A DNA stretch of 64,000 nucleotides from Verrucomicrobiaceae bacterium UBA2429 (lineage in GTDB: Bacteria; Verrucomicrobiota; Verrucomicrobiia; Verrucomicrobiales; Verrucomicrobiaceae), in assembly GCA_002343505.1 (NCBI GenBank), contig DDQZ01000094.1, forward strand, positions 46,854 through 110,853. The letters run 5' to 3'. The position numbers were made by a program, and so were the translations under genes. The notes below the pieces were generated by a model. The model saw only the letters and a program-made list of their open reading frames with translations. It made no database searches and was not told the DNA's origin. Position 1 is the first letter of the stretch; each line of letters opens with the position of its first letter. Shown here one piece after another: positions 31,576-39,598 of the stretch.

Positions 31576-33348
31576 TTATTTCGCCGTGCCCGTGCCATTT
31601 TGCGCGGCGGTGTAGTGGAGTCGGCAGACCGTTTCAAACGCCTGCCCGTCCAGGTCGAGGGCGAGCGGCAGGAAAACGGGGCTGCCGGTCGAGATGGTGG
31701 CGTTGATCATGCCATAGGCATCCAGGCTGGCGCTGGCGGAGCGCTTGAGGGCGGCGCTCCAGCGCCAGAAGCCGTATTTGGCGTCACGCTTCAATGACAG
31801 CGAGCCAACGGCCTTCTCGGCAGACGCGTCAGCAGCGACAGAGGAGCCGGACTTGCCCAGCGGATTGAAGGACCACTCCAGCCCGCAGAGCGAGATGCCG
31901 ACGACAACGCCCGCAGCCTCAAAGTCGGCAGGCAGGACCACAATGCCTTTCAGGGAGGCGCTCTCGGAAGCTGAGCCGGCTATCAGTTTGCGCACGACTG
32001 AGGCCGAGGCCGTGAAGCCGGGCTCGCCATCGCCGCCCGCAGGCGAGCCTTCGGGTCTCGAGACAAAGGCGGATGCCAGGGCGTCCTGTTCAATGCTGCC
32101 AGGAATGAATGGCACACCGGCGGCGAGAGGAGCCTTATAGTCGGAAGGCACCAGGAACAGGGCGATCTCAGAGGCATTCTGGTCCACTCCGCCAGTGACG
32201 ATCTTCGTCGTGAAGGCGCCGTCTGGCAGGACGGGAAAGAGCGGCTTGTTAAAAAACGGCTTTGTCCAATAAAGGCCGTCCACTTCGATGTAGCAGGCGA
32301 GCCGGCGATTGGCAGCAGTTTTGCCCAAGTCGGAGACAACTCCGCAAAGTGTTTTCTGCGCCTTGACTCCGTGGGCGGGGATCGCGGTCAAGGCGACGGA
32401 CGGCGGGGGAGGCAGAGCCGGGGGTTCGACGGCGGCTCGCAGCACGGCTGCCTCCGGCAGCAGTTTGTCGTCGAAGACATTCTTGAAGCCGGGCTTTAAA
32501 ACGCCCTTGGCCGTGTGGATGCCCCAATTCTTACCCACCCGGTTCGGCTCCAGCGCTTCCTTGAAGGCCTCGTCAAACGCGGAGAAATAGAAGTTGGGGA
32601 TGTTGCGCCGGACGGCCCAGCTTTGAAACGCGCTCCAGAAATACGCGGCGTTTTCCAAGCCAGGCTCGGCGAGTTGTTCGGGGTCGCCCTCGCTGGGCCA
32701 GCCCGCTTCGCCGATCACGCACCACTTGCCGCCCGCTGCCAGGCGCAGGGCCTGGTACTCGTCATCGAGCCAGGAGACGGCCTCGTCTATGCGGATGCCC
32801 TGCCAGTAGGGATGAAAGTGCGCGCAGATGACATCGCAGGCTGCCATGACAGCGGAATGAGCCAGCAGGTTGTCGTGCGTCTCCGCGGTGGTGACGGGAA
32901 CCCACCACGGTATCGCGGCACGCACCTCCGCGATGATCTCCAGCAGCCGCTCCTCGCTGAGATCGCCGCGCAGGAGCACTTCGTTGCCCACGATGGCGAT
33001 GTCCACATGCCCGGCGTTGGCGGCGGCGATGAGGGAGGCGATCTCGGCCTGGTTGGCGGCGATTCCCTCCGGGGTGTCCTCCGGGCCGATCCACGCGCTA
33101 ATCGCGGTTTTGAAGCCCATGCTTTTCGCGAGCCTGCCAACAAGCTGCAGGCCGTGCGTGGAGCCGTAGGACCGCACCCAGCGGAACTTGCCCCTCAGCG
33201 GGGTCAACCTGCCGCGAAGCTGGGACTCAGGCAGCACGACACCGGTCGCGGGGTCTTGATTGCCTGTGAAGGGGCCGAAACAAATGCCGAAGGGCTGGGC
33301 CAGCGCGGTGGCGGCGGACAAGGCGGAGATGAGAAGGATCGTTTTCAT
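31576..33348 (-). CDS. Secreted GH17-like beta-1,3-glucanase
   Basis: A 590-residue protein with a signal peptide (MKTILLISALSAATALA). Residues 18-290 resemble glycoside hydrolase family 17: FRWVRSYGSTHG, IAIVGNEVLLRGD with the acid/base Glu, and VIGEAGWPSEGD with the nucleophile Glu, the same order as in family enzymes. FYFSAFDEAFK is the last barrel strand. The remaining 300 residues are beta-rich, perhaps a carbohydrate-binding or surface domain. It would cut beta-1,3-glucan outside the cell. It is divergent from the decarboxylase gene, with 161 bases between starts. A T-run follows the stop on this strand, but I see no convincing terminator stem. Confidence 0.85.
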   Translation of the reverse strand: MKTILLISALSAATALAQPFGICFGPFTGNQDPATGVVLPESQLRGRLTPLRGKFRWVRSYGSTHGLQLVGRLAKSMGFKTAISAWIGPEDTPEGIAANQAEIASLIAAANAGHVDIAIVGNEVLLRGDLSEERLLEIIAEVRAAIPWWVPVTTAETHDNLLAHSAVMAACDVICAHFHPYWQGIRIDEAVSWLDDEYQALRLAAGGKWCVIGEAGWPSEGDPEQLAEPGLENAAYFWSAFQSWAVRRNIPNFYFSAFDEAFKEALEPNRVGKNWGIHTAKGVLKPGFKNVFDDKLLPEAAVLRAAVEPPALPPPPSVALTAIPAHGVKAQKTLCGVVSDLGKTAANRRLACYIEVDGLYWTKPFFNKPLFPVLPDGAFTTKIVTGGVDQNASEIALFLVPSDYKAPLAAGVPFIPGSIEQDALASAFVSRPEGSPAGGDGEPGFTASASVVRKLIAGSASESASLKGIVVLPADFEAAGVVVGISLCGLEWSFNPLGKSGSSVAADASAEKAVGSLSLKRDAKYGFWRWSAALKRSASASLDAYGMINATISTGSPVFLPLALDLDGQAFETVCRLHYTAAQNGTGTAK

Positions 33349-33509
33349 GGCGGGTTGGCGCGACTTGGAAGGGCCGCTTCATCTCTTGTATGAGGGTGCC
33401 ATTCCGTTTGTTATGCGGTTTTCCGAAAATAAGCGGCACGGGGTTCCGCGCCGCTCCCCTGGGCAGACTTTCGCTTTCCGAACCGCGCATCCCGCTCTTA
33501 CGTTTCCTG

Positions 33510-34748
33510 ATGTCGGACATCTTGAGAGACCTCGCAGCCGCGCACGGCACGCCCCTTTACGCCTATGATCTGGACATCGTCGCAGCCAGCACGGCCGCGT
33601 TGCGCGCGGAGCTGCCTGCGGGCGCGCGTCTGCTGCACTCCTTCAAGGCGAACCCCCTGCCCGCAGTCGCGCGGCAGGCGCGGCTCGGCGGCGCGGTGGC
33701 GGAGATCACCTCCGAGGGCGAAATCGAAGCGGCGCGGCTGGCGGGGCATGCCCTGCGCGAGGCCCTCTTCGGAGGGCCGGGCAAGACGGAGGCCGAAGTC
33801 ATGGCGGCATTGGCGGCGGGAGTGCGCTGGTTTTCCTGCGAGTCGTGGACGGATCTGGGCCGGGTGTCGGAGGCGGCGGCGCGTGCGGGCGCGACGGCGC
33901 AGGTGCTGCTGCGGGTGAACCCGGCGGAGGCGCCCAGCGCCCGGCTGGCGATGACCGGCGTCGAGAGCCAGTTCGGCTTTGACGAGGAGGCGCTGCTGGC
34001 GGCGGGGACGGGGGCGCTGGCAAAGTTCCCCGGCGCACGCATTCGCGGCGTGCATGTTTACTTCGGCACCCAGGTGGCGGGCGTGGAGGCGCTGGTGGAG
34101 AACACGCGCCGCGCGCTGGCAGTGGCGGAGAGGCTGGAGCGGGCACTGGGTTTCGTTTGCGCGGTGGTGAACGCAGGCGGAGGCTTCCCCTGGCCGTATG
34201 CGAATGACGCGCCCCCGCCCTGCCTCACCGGCCTGCGCGAGGGCCTGGAGGAGGCATGGGCGGAGAGTCCCTTGCACGGCACGGCGGAGCTGTGGTTCGA
34301 GGCCGGGCGCTACCTGAGCGCGGCGGCGGGGACGCTGGTGGCGCGCGTGCTGGAGGTGAAGCACTCCCGCGCGCGGCGCTTCGTCATCCTGGACACCGGC
34401 ATCCATCACCTGGGCGGCATGGCCGGCCTGGGGCGCATCCCGCGCGGCGCGGTGACGTTTCTGAACCTTTCCGGCGCGCCGGAAAACGCCGCCGCCCCGC
34501 CCGCCGACATCGTCGGCCCCTTATGCACACCGCTCGACAGCCTGGCGCGCGGCATGCCCCTGCCGGATGTGCGCCCCGGCGACCTGCTCGCCATCCCGAA
34601 CGTGGGCGCCTACGGCCTCACCGCCAGCCTCCTCGGTTTCCTCAGCCACCAGGCGCCGCTGGAGATCGCCCATCTTGGGGGTGAAGTTTTGGAGGTCTGG
34701 CGCTGGCGCACCGGGCATGAGCGGTTAAATAGAGCCGCCCTTTCCTGA
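33510..34748 (+). CDS. PLP-dependent decarboxylase, fold type III (LysA/ornithine decarboxylase-like)
   Basis: A 412-residue fold-III decarboxylase. HSFKANPLPAVARQ carries the PLP-binding Lys. GVESQFGFDEE is the specificity-helix region, VHVYFGTQVAG the barrel strand with the usual His, VVNAGGGFPWPY the phosphate loop, and DIVGPLCTPLDSL the C-terminal Cys-containing motif. It is shorter than many LysA proteins and ends four bases before an acyl-carrier-protein gene. Decarboxylases of this type beside an ACP are known in exosortase-linked and natural-product clusters, where the amine is made on or for an ACP-bound acid. ATG 33510 gives MSDILRDLAAAHGTPLYAYD, the normal family start; the earlier frame is non-conserved. 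Confidence 0.85.
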   Translation: MSDILRDLAAAHGTPLYAYDLDIVAASTAALRAELPAGARLLHSFKANPLPAVARQARLGGAVAEITSEGEIEAARLAGHALREALFGGPGKTEAEVMAALAAGVRWFSCESWTDLGRVSEAAARAGATAQVLLRVNPAEAPSARLAMTGVESQFGFDEEALLAAGTGALAKFPGARIRGVHVYFGTQVAGVEALVENTRRALAVAERLERALGFVCAVVNAGGGFPWPYANDAPPPCLTGLREGLEEAWAESPLHGTAELWFEAGRYLSAAAGTLVARVLEVKHSRARRFVILDTGIHHLGGMAGLGRIPRGAVTFLNLSGAPENAAAPPADIVGPLCTPLDSLARGMPLPDVRPGDLLAIPNVGAYGLTASLLGFLSHQAPLEIAHLGGEVLEVWRWRTGHERLNRAALS

Positions 34749-34751
34749 TCC

Positions 34752-35006
34752 ATGACCGCAGCCGCAGACACCACCGTACGTCTTCTCAAGATCCTCCGCC
34801 CGCGCCTGCGCCTGCTGGCCGCCGGGGCGGAGATACCCCTGGACGCGGACCTCGGCAGGCTGGGCCTCGACTCGCTGGAGTCCATAGACCTGCTCATGGA
34901 CATCGAGTCCGAGTTCGGCGCGCCAGTCCCGGAGGAAAAAATCACCGTTGAGACCTTTGCCTCCGCCGCCAATCTGCTGCGCGTCATCGAGGAAGCCGCA
35001 GGCTGA
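34752..35006 (+). CDS. Acyl carrier protein
   Basis: An 84-residue four-helix ACP. LGRLGLDSLESIDLLMDIE contains the DSL motif whose Ser takes the 4'-phosphopantetheine arm. It is followed by the acidic helix II and EEKITVETFASAANLLRVIEE. It starts three bases after the decarboxylase stop and so is translated with it. Because it sits with a PLP decarboxylase rather than fab genes, it is probably a specialised carrier, not the housekeeping AcpP. The partner ligase that would load it is not in view; the ligase at 4358 is a remote possibility. Confidence 0.88.
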   Translation: MTAAADTTVRLLKILRPRLRLLAAGAEIPLDADLGRLGLDSLESIDLLMDIESEFGAPVPEEKITVETFASAANLLRVIEEAAG

Positions 35007-35054
35007 TCCCAGCGGGAGGGAGAAAGCAAAGCCGCAGCCACTCCCCGCCCTGGC

Positions 35055-36041
35055 TCACAAACCGAAGTCCCCCTCCGCCATCACGCTGTGCTTGGGCAGC
35101 GCTGCCTGGGCGGGCGGCTTCTTGTGGTAATGGCAGACATCCACCCAACCGGCGCGCAGAAAGGGCGCCCCGGCCGCCAGTTCGTCCGTGTCGAAGGCCA
35201 GCCAGGTGAGCGCCCACGCGCGCGCGCCGGGCCATGCCGCCTCCCCGCGCGCCACCGCGCCCATCAGCGCGCGCCATTCCGTGTCATCCGCCTCGGTGGT
35301 GAAGCCCTCCAGCACCGCCAGGCGCGCCTGGCCGGAGTGATGAGGAGTCAGCCACGCGAAGCTCGACAGGCAGCCCGCCCCGTCCACCACCCCGGCGAAC
35401 AAATGCCTGCGCATGGTCGAGGCCGCATACCAGCGCAGGGAGTCCGGGCACACCCATTTCTCCAGCCGGTCCGGCCTCTGCCACGCGCGCGCCACCGCCA
35501 GCACCTCCGCCGTGTCCGTTACCACGCGCCGGCCGGGTTGCAGGGACGGCCAGGCCTTGCCGCGCAGCGCCACTAGCGCGCTGCCCACCGCCCCGCAGGG
35601 CAGCAGCAGGCGGCGCGCGCGCGTCTCCCCCGTCCAACCCGCGCGCTCCAGCATGGCGCGCACCTCCGGGCTGGGCGTGGTCTCCACCAGCAGGTGTGCG
35701 CCTGCCTGGCGCTGGTATTGCATGGCCATCGGCAGGGCGGCGTTGCGGTGGCCCTCCACGATGTACCAGCTCGTGCCCAGCAAGGCGGACACAGGCGCGC
35801 CCTGTGCAGCGTACCGCGCAGGGATCAGGCCCAGGAAACCCGCCAGCCGCCCCTCATGCCGCAGCACCCAGCCGCGCGGCGACCCCGGCTCGCAGAAAGG
35901 GTTCTCATCCCACCAATGCGCCAGCCGCAGCCGCCAGCGCGCCGCGTCCGGCCCGCCCGGGAAGGCCCCGGTTAAAAACGGGATCAACTCCTCGCGCGCG
36001 CTGGCGCTGTCTTCATAGGGCAGGACTTTGCTGGCGGACAT
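35055..36041 (-). CDS. GNAT-fold acyltransferase-like protein
   Basis: A 328-residue protein. Residues 40-150 match a GNAT core: GWVLRHEGRLAGFLGLIPARY, then VSALLGTSWYIVEGHRNAAL, where an acyl-CoA-binding turn is expected, and LLVETTPSPEVRAMLERAGW, the strand-helix-strand that ends such domains. The second half may be another degenerate GNAT-like unit. It converges on the decarboxylase/ACP genes, so joint function is uncertain, though GNAT and FemAB-like proteins occur with such pairs in exopolysaccharide clusters. ATG 36041 (MSASKVLPYED) is preferred over ATG 36062. Confidence 0.6.
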   Translation of the reverse strand: MSASKVLPYEDSASAREELIPFLTGAFPGGPDAARWRLRLAHWWDENPFCEPGSPRGWVLRHEGRLAGFLGLIPARYAAQGAPVSALLGTSWYIVEGHRNAALPMAMQYQRQAGAHLLVETTPSPEVRAMLERAGWTGETRARRLLLPCGAVGSALVALRGKAWPSLQPGRRVVTDTAEVLAVARAWQRPDRLEKWVCPDSLRWYAASTMRRHLFAGVVDGAGCLSSFAWLTPHHSGQARLAVLEGFTTEADDTEWRALMGAVARGEAAWPGARAWALTWLAFDTDELAAGAPFLRAGWVDVCHYHKKPPAQAALPKHSVMAEGDFGL

Positions 36042-36279
36042 CGTGAAAAGATAGCGTCGCATTTCAAAATGAGAAAGTCTTCGCAGCTACTCTCCACTTT
36101 CATGAACTCCATTCCGCAAAAAAAGCAGGCTTGAAGGATGAAGCGGCTGCGCTGGTTCCAATCAAGCCCCGACCGCCACATTCCTTGTCAATGACACTGT
36201 GGCATTTGAAGCAAGCGGGTTGCCGGGCTGTGAAATGGGGGAAGACGGCTCTCCTGCCGGCATGACCGCCGCCGTTCGC

Positions 36280-37689
36280 TCAGGAAGGCCGGGCGAGCAT
36301 CTCTTCAAAAACCGCGTCATCCACCCTGCCCAGCATGGAGGCCAGCTTGGACAGCACCGCCTTTCTCACGGGTTCGACGAGGTCGCCGGTCTCCTGGAGT
36401 TCAGGCTTCAATGACAGACGCTGTTCCGCCAGCGGCGCGCCTTCGGGGTCGCGCAGGAAAAATCCCGCCGAATGAAAGCAGAGGAGCGCCCGCTTCACCG
36501 ACTCCAGGGAAAGCTCGTCCGCGTGGCGCGCTGACACCATCTCGATGAGCGGACCGAGCTCCAACGGCGCGGGCTTTTCTGTGAGGAGGAAAGCGCCCGC
36601 AAGCCGCAAAGCCTCCATCTCCGGCAGTCTGTAGATGGGCAGGCCCGCGCGCAGGCACGAGCGGTAATGCTCGGGGCTGTGCAGCCAGGTTTCGTCCAGG
36701 TCCGGCAGCAACTCCGCGTCCGCCGGTGGTTGGGCGCGCTCAGCCACCGCGGGCACCCCGCCCGGCAGGCGCGCCACTTGGTATTGCGTGCCGGCGCACA
36801 CCCATTGCAAAAAGTCCGCCAGCTTGGCGAAGCCCGCTTTTTCCGGCGCGAAGTCCGCGATGTATTGGCGCAGCGCCTCGCCCACCGTGGCCAGGTGCAG
36901 GCCGCGTCCCAGAGCGCCGGCCTGCTCCCTGCCCAGCCACTCGATCACCTCGCGCGTCATCCGCATCATGTCCTGGCGGTCCTTTGGCTCGCGCCGGGTG
37001 AATTGTGCCGCCATCCTCCTCACCACCGGATGCACGGAAGGAGCGGCCGGCGTCGTCTGCGCGGACGGCGCCGCCAGGGAAGCTGGAGGAGGCGGAGCAG
37101 CCTGCGGCGCTTTTGGCTTCGGCGGCTTGCCGTTCGCGGCTGGCGGCGGCTGCGGACGCGCCGGTGGTATCACCTCGCGCTCATCCTCAGGGTCCGGGAT
37201 GGGCACAAAGGCGTCGCATACCGAGCGCAGAACCCGGTTTGCCGCCGTGGGGTAGGCGCAGCCGATCACCGTCTTGCCATATTCGTGCAGCTTCTTCGCC
37301 AGCGCCGCGAATCCGCCGTCGCCTGACACGATCACAAACACCTCGATGGCCGGACGCACATGCGCCAGGTCCACCGCGTCCACGACGAGCTGGATGTCCG
37401 CCGCGTTCTTTTTCTGGTCCCTGGAGAAGCCGAAGACCTGCACCGGATCAATCCCGAGCTCGCTGATCTCCCCGCGCATCACCGCCAGGCGCGCGTCGCT
37501 CCAGTTCGCATAGGCCCGCTGGACGGCGATGCCTTTGACCAGACCGGTCTTGTCCACCGATTCCAGAATCTCCCTCAAGGACAGGTTGTTGAGCAGGTGG
37601 GACGAGAAGGAGTAGCCTTTGAGCAGGTTCTCCACATCATAAAAAATCGCGGTGTTGAAGGCCATGTCGTCGGGAGATTTGCGCGTCAT
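36280..37689 (-). CDS. NYN-domain ribonuclease with OST-HTH/LOTUS-like region
   Basis: A 469-residue protein. The N-terminal 150 residues form a NYN (PIN-like, LabA/DUF88) domain: FNTAIFYDVENLL, QKKNAADIQLVVDAVDLA and EVFVIVSGDGGFAALAKKL hold the conserved Asp residues of the nuclease site. A Pro/Ala-rich linker (about 170-220) leads to an OST-HTH/LOTUS-type segment (about 240-310; LATVGEALRQYIADFAPEKA then GFAKLADFLQWV), known for binding RNA. The C-terminus is helical and unrecognised. It probably cuts or manages structured RNA in the cytoplasm. Starts at 37689 (MTRKSPDD) and 37665 (MAFNTAIFY) are both possible; the longer upstream frame overlaps the nfeD promoter region. Confidence 0.82.
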   Translation of the reverse strand: MTRKSPDDMAFNTAIFYDVENLLKGYSFSSHLLNNLSLREILESVDKTGLVKGIAVQRAYANWSDARLAVMRGEISELGIDPVQVFGFSRDQKKNAADIQLVVDAVDLAHVRPAIEVFVIVSGDGGFAALAKKLHEYGKTVIGCAYPTAANRVLRSVCDAFVPIPDPEDEREVIPPARPQPPPAANGKPPKPKAPQAAPPPPASLAAPSAQTTPAAPSVHPVVRRMAAQFTRREPKDRQDMMRMTREVIEWLGREQAGALGRGLHLATVGEALRQYIADFAPEKAGFAKLADFLQWVCAGTQYQVARLPGGVPAVAERAQPPADAELLPDLDETWLHSPEHYRSCLRAGLPIYRLPEMEALRLAGAFLLTEKPAPLELGPLIEMVSARHADELSLESVKRALLCFHSAGFFLRDPEGAPLAEQRLSLKPELQETGDLVEPVRKAVLSKLASMLGRVDDAVFEEMLARPS

Positions 37690-37867
37690 TTTTTCCAGAC
37701 GCGCGCGGCGCGCATTCAACCCGTGTCCAGGTTCCGCGCAAGCCGCATGATCCGCGCCACACGGACGGACGAGGAGTCGGCGCAGGATGCATGGCTGGAG
37801 GAGCTGCAACGACTCGTTGCCATCCCGCGCGCCATGCGTAGTTGTTAAAAACAAGCAACGTCCGCCA

Positions 37868-39307
37868 ATGATCCGACACCTTTCTTTCCTGCCTGCGATA
37901 CTTGTCATGATCCTCGGCGCGGTACTGCCGGCCCTTGGTGAGCGGGCGGAGAGCTACTCCGGCAGGGTGGTGGTGATCCCGGTGGGGAAGGACGACCTCA
38001 TCTCCCGGGCGCGCTTTGAGTTCATGAGCCGCACGCTGGAGCGCTGCACGGCGGAGGGGGCGGAGGCGGTGGTGTTCGACATTGACACTCCAGGCGGCCT
38101 GCTCTGGGACACGGTGGATCTGATGATGAACGATCTGCAAAAACTCAAGCCGCGCAGTTTCGCTTTCGTCAACAAACGCGCCCTCTCCGCCGGGGCGATG
38201 ATCGCGGTGGCCACGGACGGCATTTACATGGCCCCTGCGGGCACGGCGGGCGCGGCCACGCCGGTTTACAGCGGCGGGGTGCAGATGGATGACGCGGAAA
38301 GGGCGAAGATGAATTCCGCGACGATGGGCATGGCGCGCGCGGTGGCGAAGAGCAAGGGGCACGACCCGCGCGTGATCGAGGCGATGATTGACATGAGCAA
38401 GGAACTCAAGGTGGGGGATGTGGAGCTGGACACCAAGGAGACGATCCTGACACTGGACGCGGACCAGGCGGTGATGCTGCTGGACGGGAAGCCGCTCTTT
38501 GCCAAAGGCATCGTCCACAGCATAGACGACATCAAAAAGGCCGAGGGGCTGAATGGCGAGACGGTGACGGCGGAGCCCACAACCTTTGAGCAAATCGCCA
38601 TCTGGGTGACGATGTATGCCACGATCCTGATCATCATCGGCGTGGCGGGCGGCTACCTGGAGATGCAGACTCCGGGGTTCGGGATTCCTGGACTGGTGTC
38701 GGTGGCGGCGTTCCTGCTGTTTTTCTTCGGGCATTATGTGGCTGGCAGCCTGGTGGGGCACGAGACGGCGGTGATGGCTGGGCTTTTCGTGCTGGGCATC
38801 CTGCTGGTCATAGTGGAACTGATGGTGATGCCGGGGATGATGATTCCCGGAATTCTTGGCTTTGCCTGCATCATGGTGGCGCTGGTCTACACGATGTCCC
38901 ACTGGGAGGTGCCGGTGCTGCCGGTGGTGGAGGGGGAGCCGCAGCCTTGGAAGTTTCACCTTGCGGCTTATGCCACGGGCTTGCGAAACTTCGCGCTCGG
39001 CATCATCGGCGCGGGTGTGCTGGTGCTGGTATTGTTTCGTTTCCTGCCGCAGACAGCCCCTTTTCAGAAGCTGGTGTTGGCCGGCGCCGCAGGAGGCTCG
39101 GCGGAGGACACGCCGGTGGTCAGGGCCGCGCGCTCGGTGCGCGTGGGGGCCTGCGGCGTGGCGGTGAGCGATCTGCGCCCCTATGGCACGGCGGACTTCG
39201 CCGGCAACAGGGTCGAGGTCATGGTGGAGCAGGGCTATCTGGCCCGCGGCACCCCCGTGCGTGTGCGTGAGGTGCTCGGGACAAAGATCATTGTGGATGC
39301 GGCATGA
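37868..39307 (+). CDS. nfeD: NfeD-family membrane serine protease (long form)
   Basis: A 479-residue protein with a signal peptide/first membrane segment, a ClpP/crotonase-fold protease domain, four or so membrane segments and a C-terminal OB-fold NfeD domain. VVFDIDTPGGLLWDT and NKRALSAGAMIAVATDGIYM, with the Ser in ALSAGAMIA, are the protease marks. WVTMYATILIIIGVAGGYLEMQTPGFGIPG (quoted here only for its position at about residues 245-275) starts the membrane part. The C-terminal domain contains VGACGVAVSDLRPYGTADF and ends VREVLGTKIIVD, the usual OB strands. Such proteins act with stomatin-like partners in membrane quality control, but no stomatin gene is adjacent. Confidence 0.9.
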   Translation: MIRHLSFLPAILVMILGAVLPALGERAESYSGRVVVIPVGKDDLISRARFEFMSRTLERCTAEGAEAVVFDIDTPGGLLWDTVDLMMNDLQKLKPRSFAFVNKRALSAGAMIAVATDGIYMAPAGTAGAATPVYSGGVQMDDAERAKMNSATMGMARAVAKSKGHDPRVIEAMIDMSKELKVGDVELDTKETILTLDADQAVMLLDGKPLFAKGIVHSIDDIKKAEGLNGETVTAEPTTFEQIAIWVTMYATILIIIGVAGGYLEMQTPGFGIPGLVSVAAFLLFFFGHYVAGSLVGHETAVMAGLFVLGILLVIVELMVMPGMMIPGILGFACIMVALVYTMSHWEVPVLPVVEGEPQPWKFHLAAYATGLRNFALGIIGAGVLVLVLFRFLPQTAPFQKLVLAGAAGGSAEDTPVVRAARSVRVGACGVAVSDLRPYGTADFAGNRVEVMVEQGYLARGTPVRVREVLGTKIIVDAA

Positions 39308-39386
39308 GGTGTTGCCGCGTCTGATCTTTTCGGCTCTTCAGTTGAGGTAAAACAAATTTCCTGCGCAGATGTGAGCCAAAGCGCTT

Positions 39387-39517
39387 CTATGCCGCGTCGT
39401 GGGCGGCGCCGATGACGGGCATGAAGTCTTTCGCACGTTGCGGAGCGCCGACCAACGGCATGGCGCTTACGGGGTCGCCATTGGTATCGAGTTCGCCAAC
39501 GATCAAGAGTGGCCGAT
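39387..39517 (-). pseudogene. C-terminal remnant of an S9 prolyl-oligopeptidase-type gene
   Basis: Read on the minus strand this stretch gives [18 protein letters not shown], then a shortened middle and DFMPVIGAAHDAA before a stop. The intact S9 peptidase at 61584-63788 has [17 protein letters not shown], then [13 protein letters not shown] at the same place. The similarity includes the catalytic Asp loop and the altered His loop (GSGHG to GAAHD). Nothing else of the gene remains. Together with flanking unassigned sequence this fills the 291-base gap between nfeD and the PATR gene. Confidence 0.7.
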
Positions 39518-39598
39518 AAGACACATCGCTTCAAACATTTGCGATTGTCGCACCACGGAGGACTTGGGGACTTGATCCGGCCAACAATCCACGCCAGG

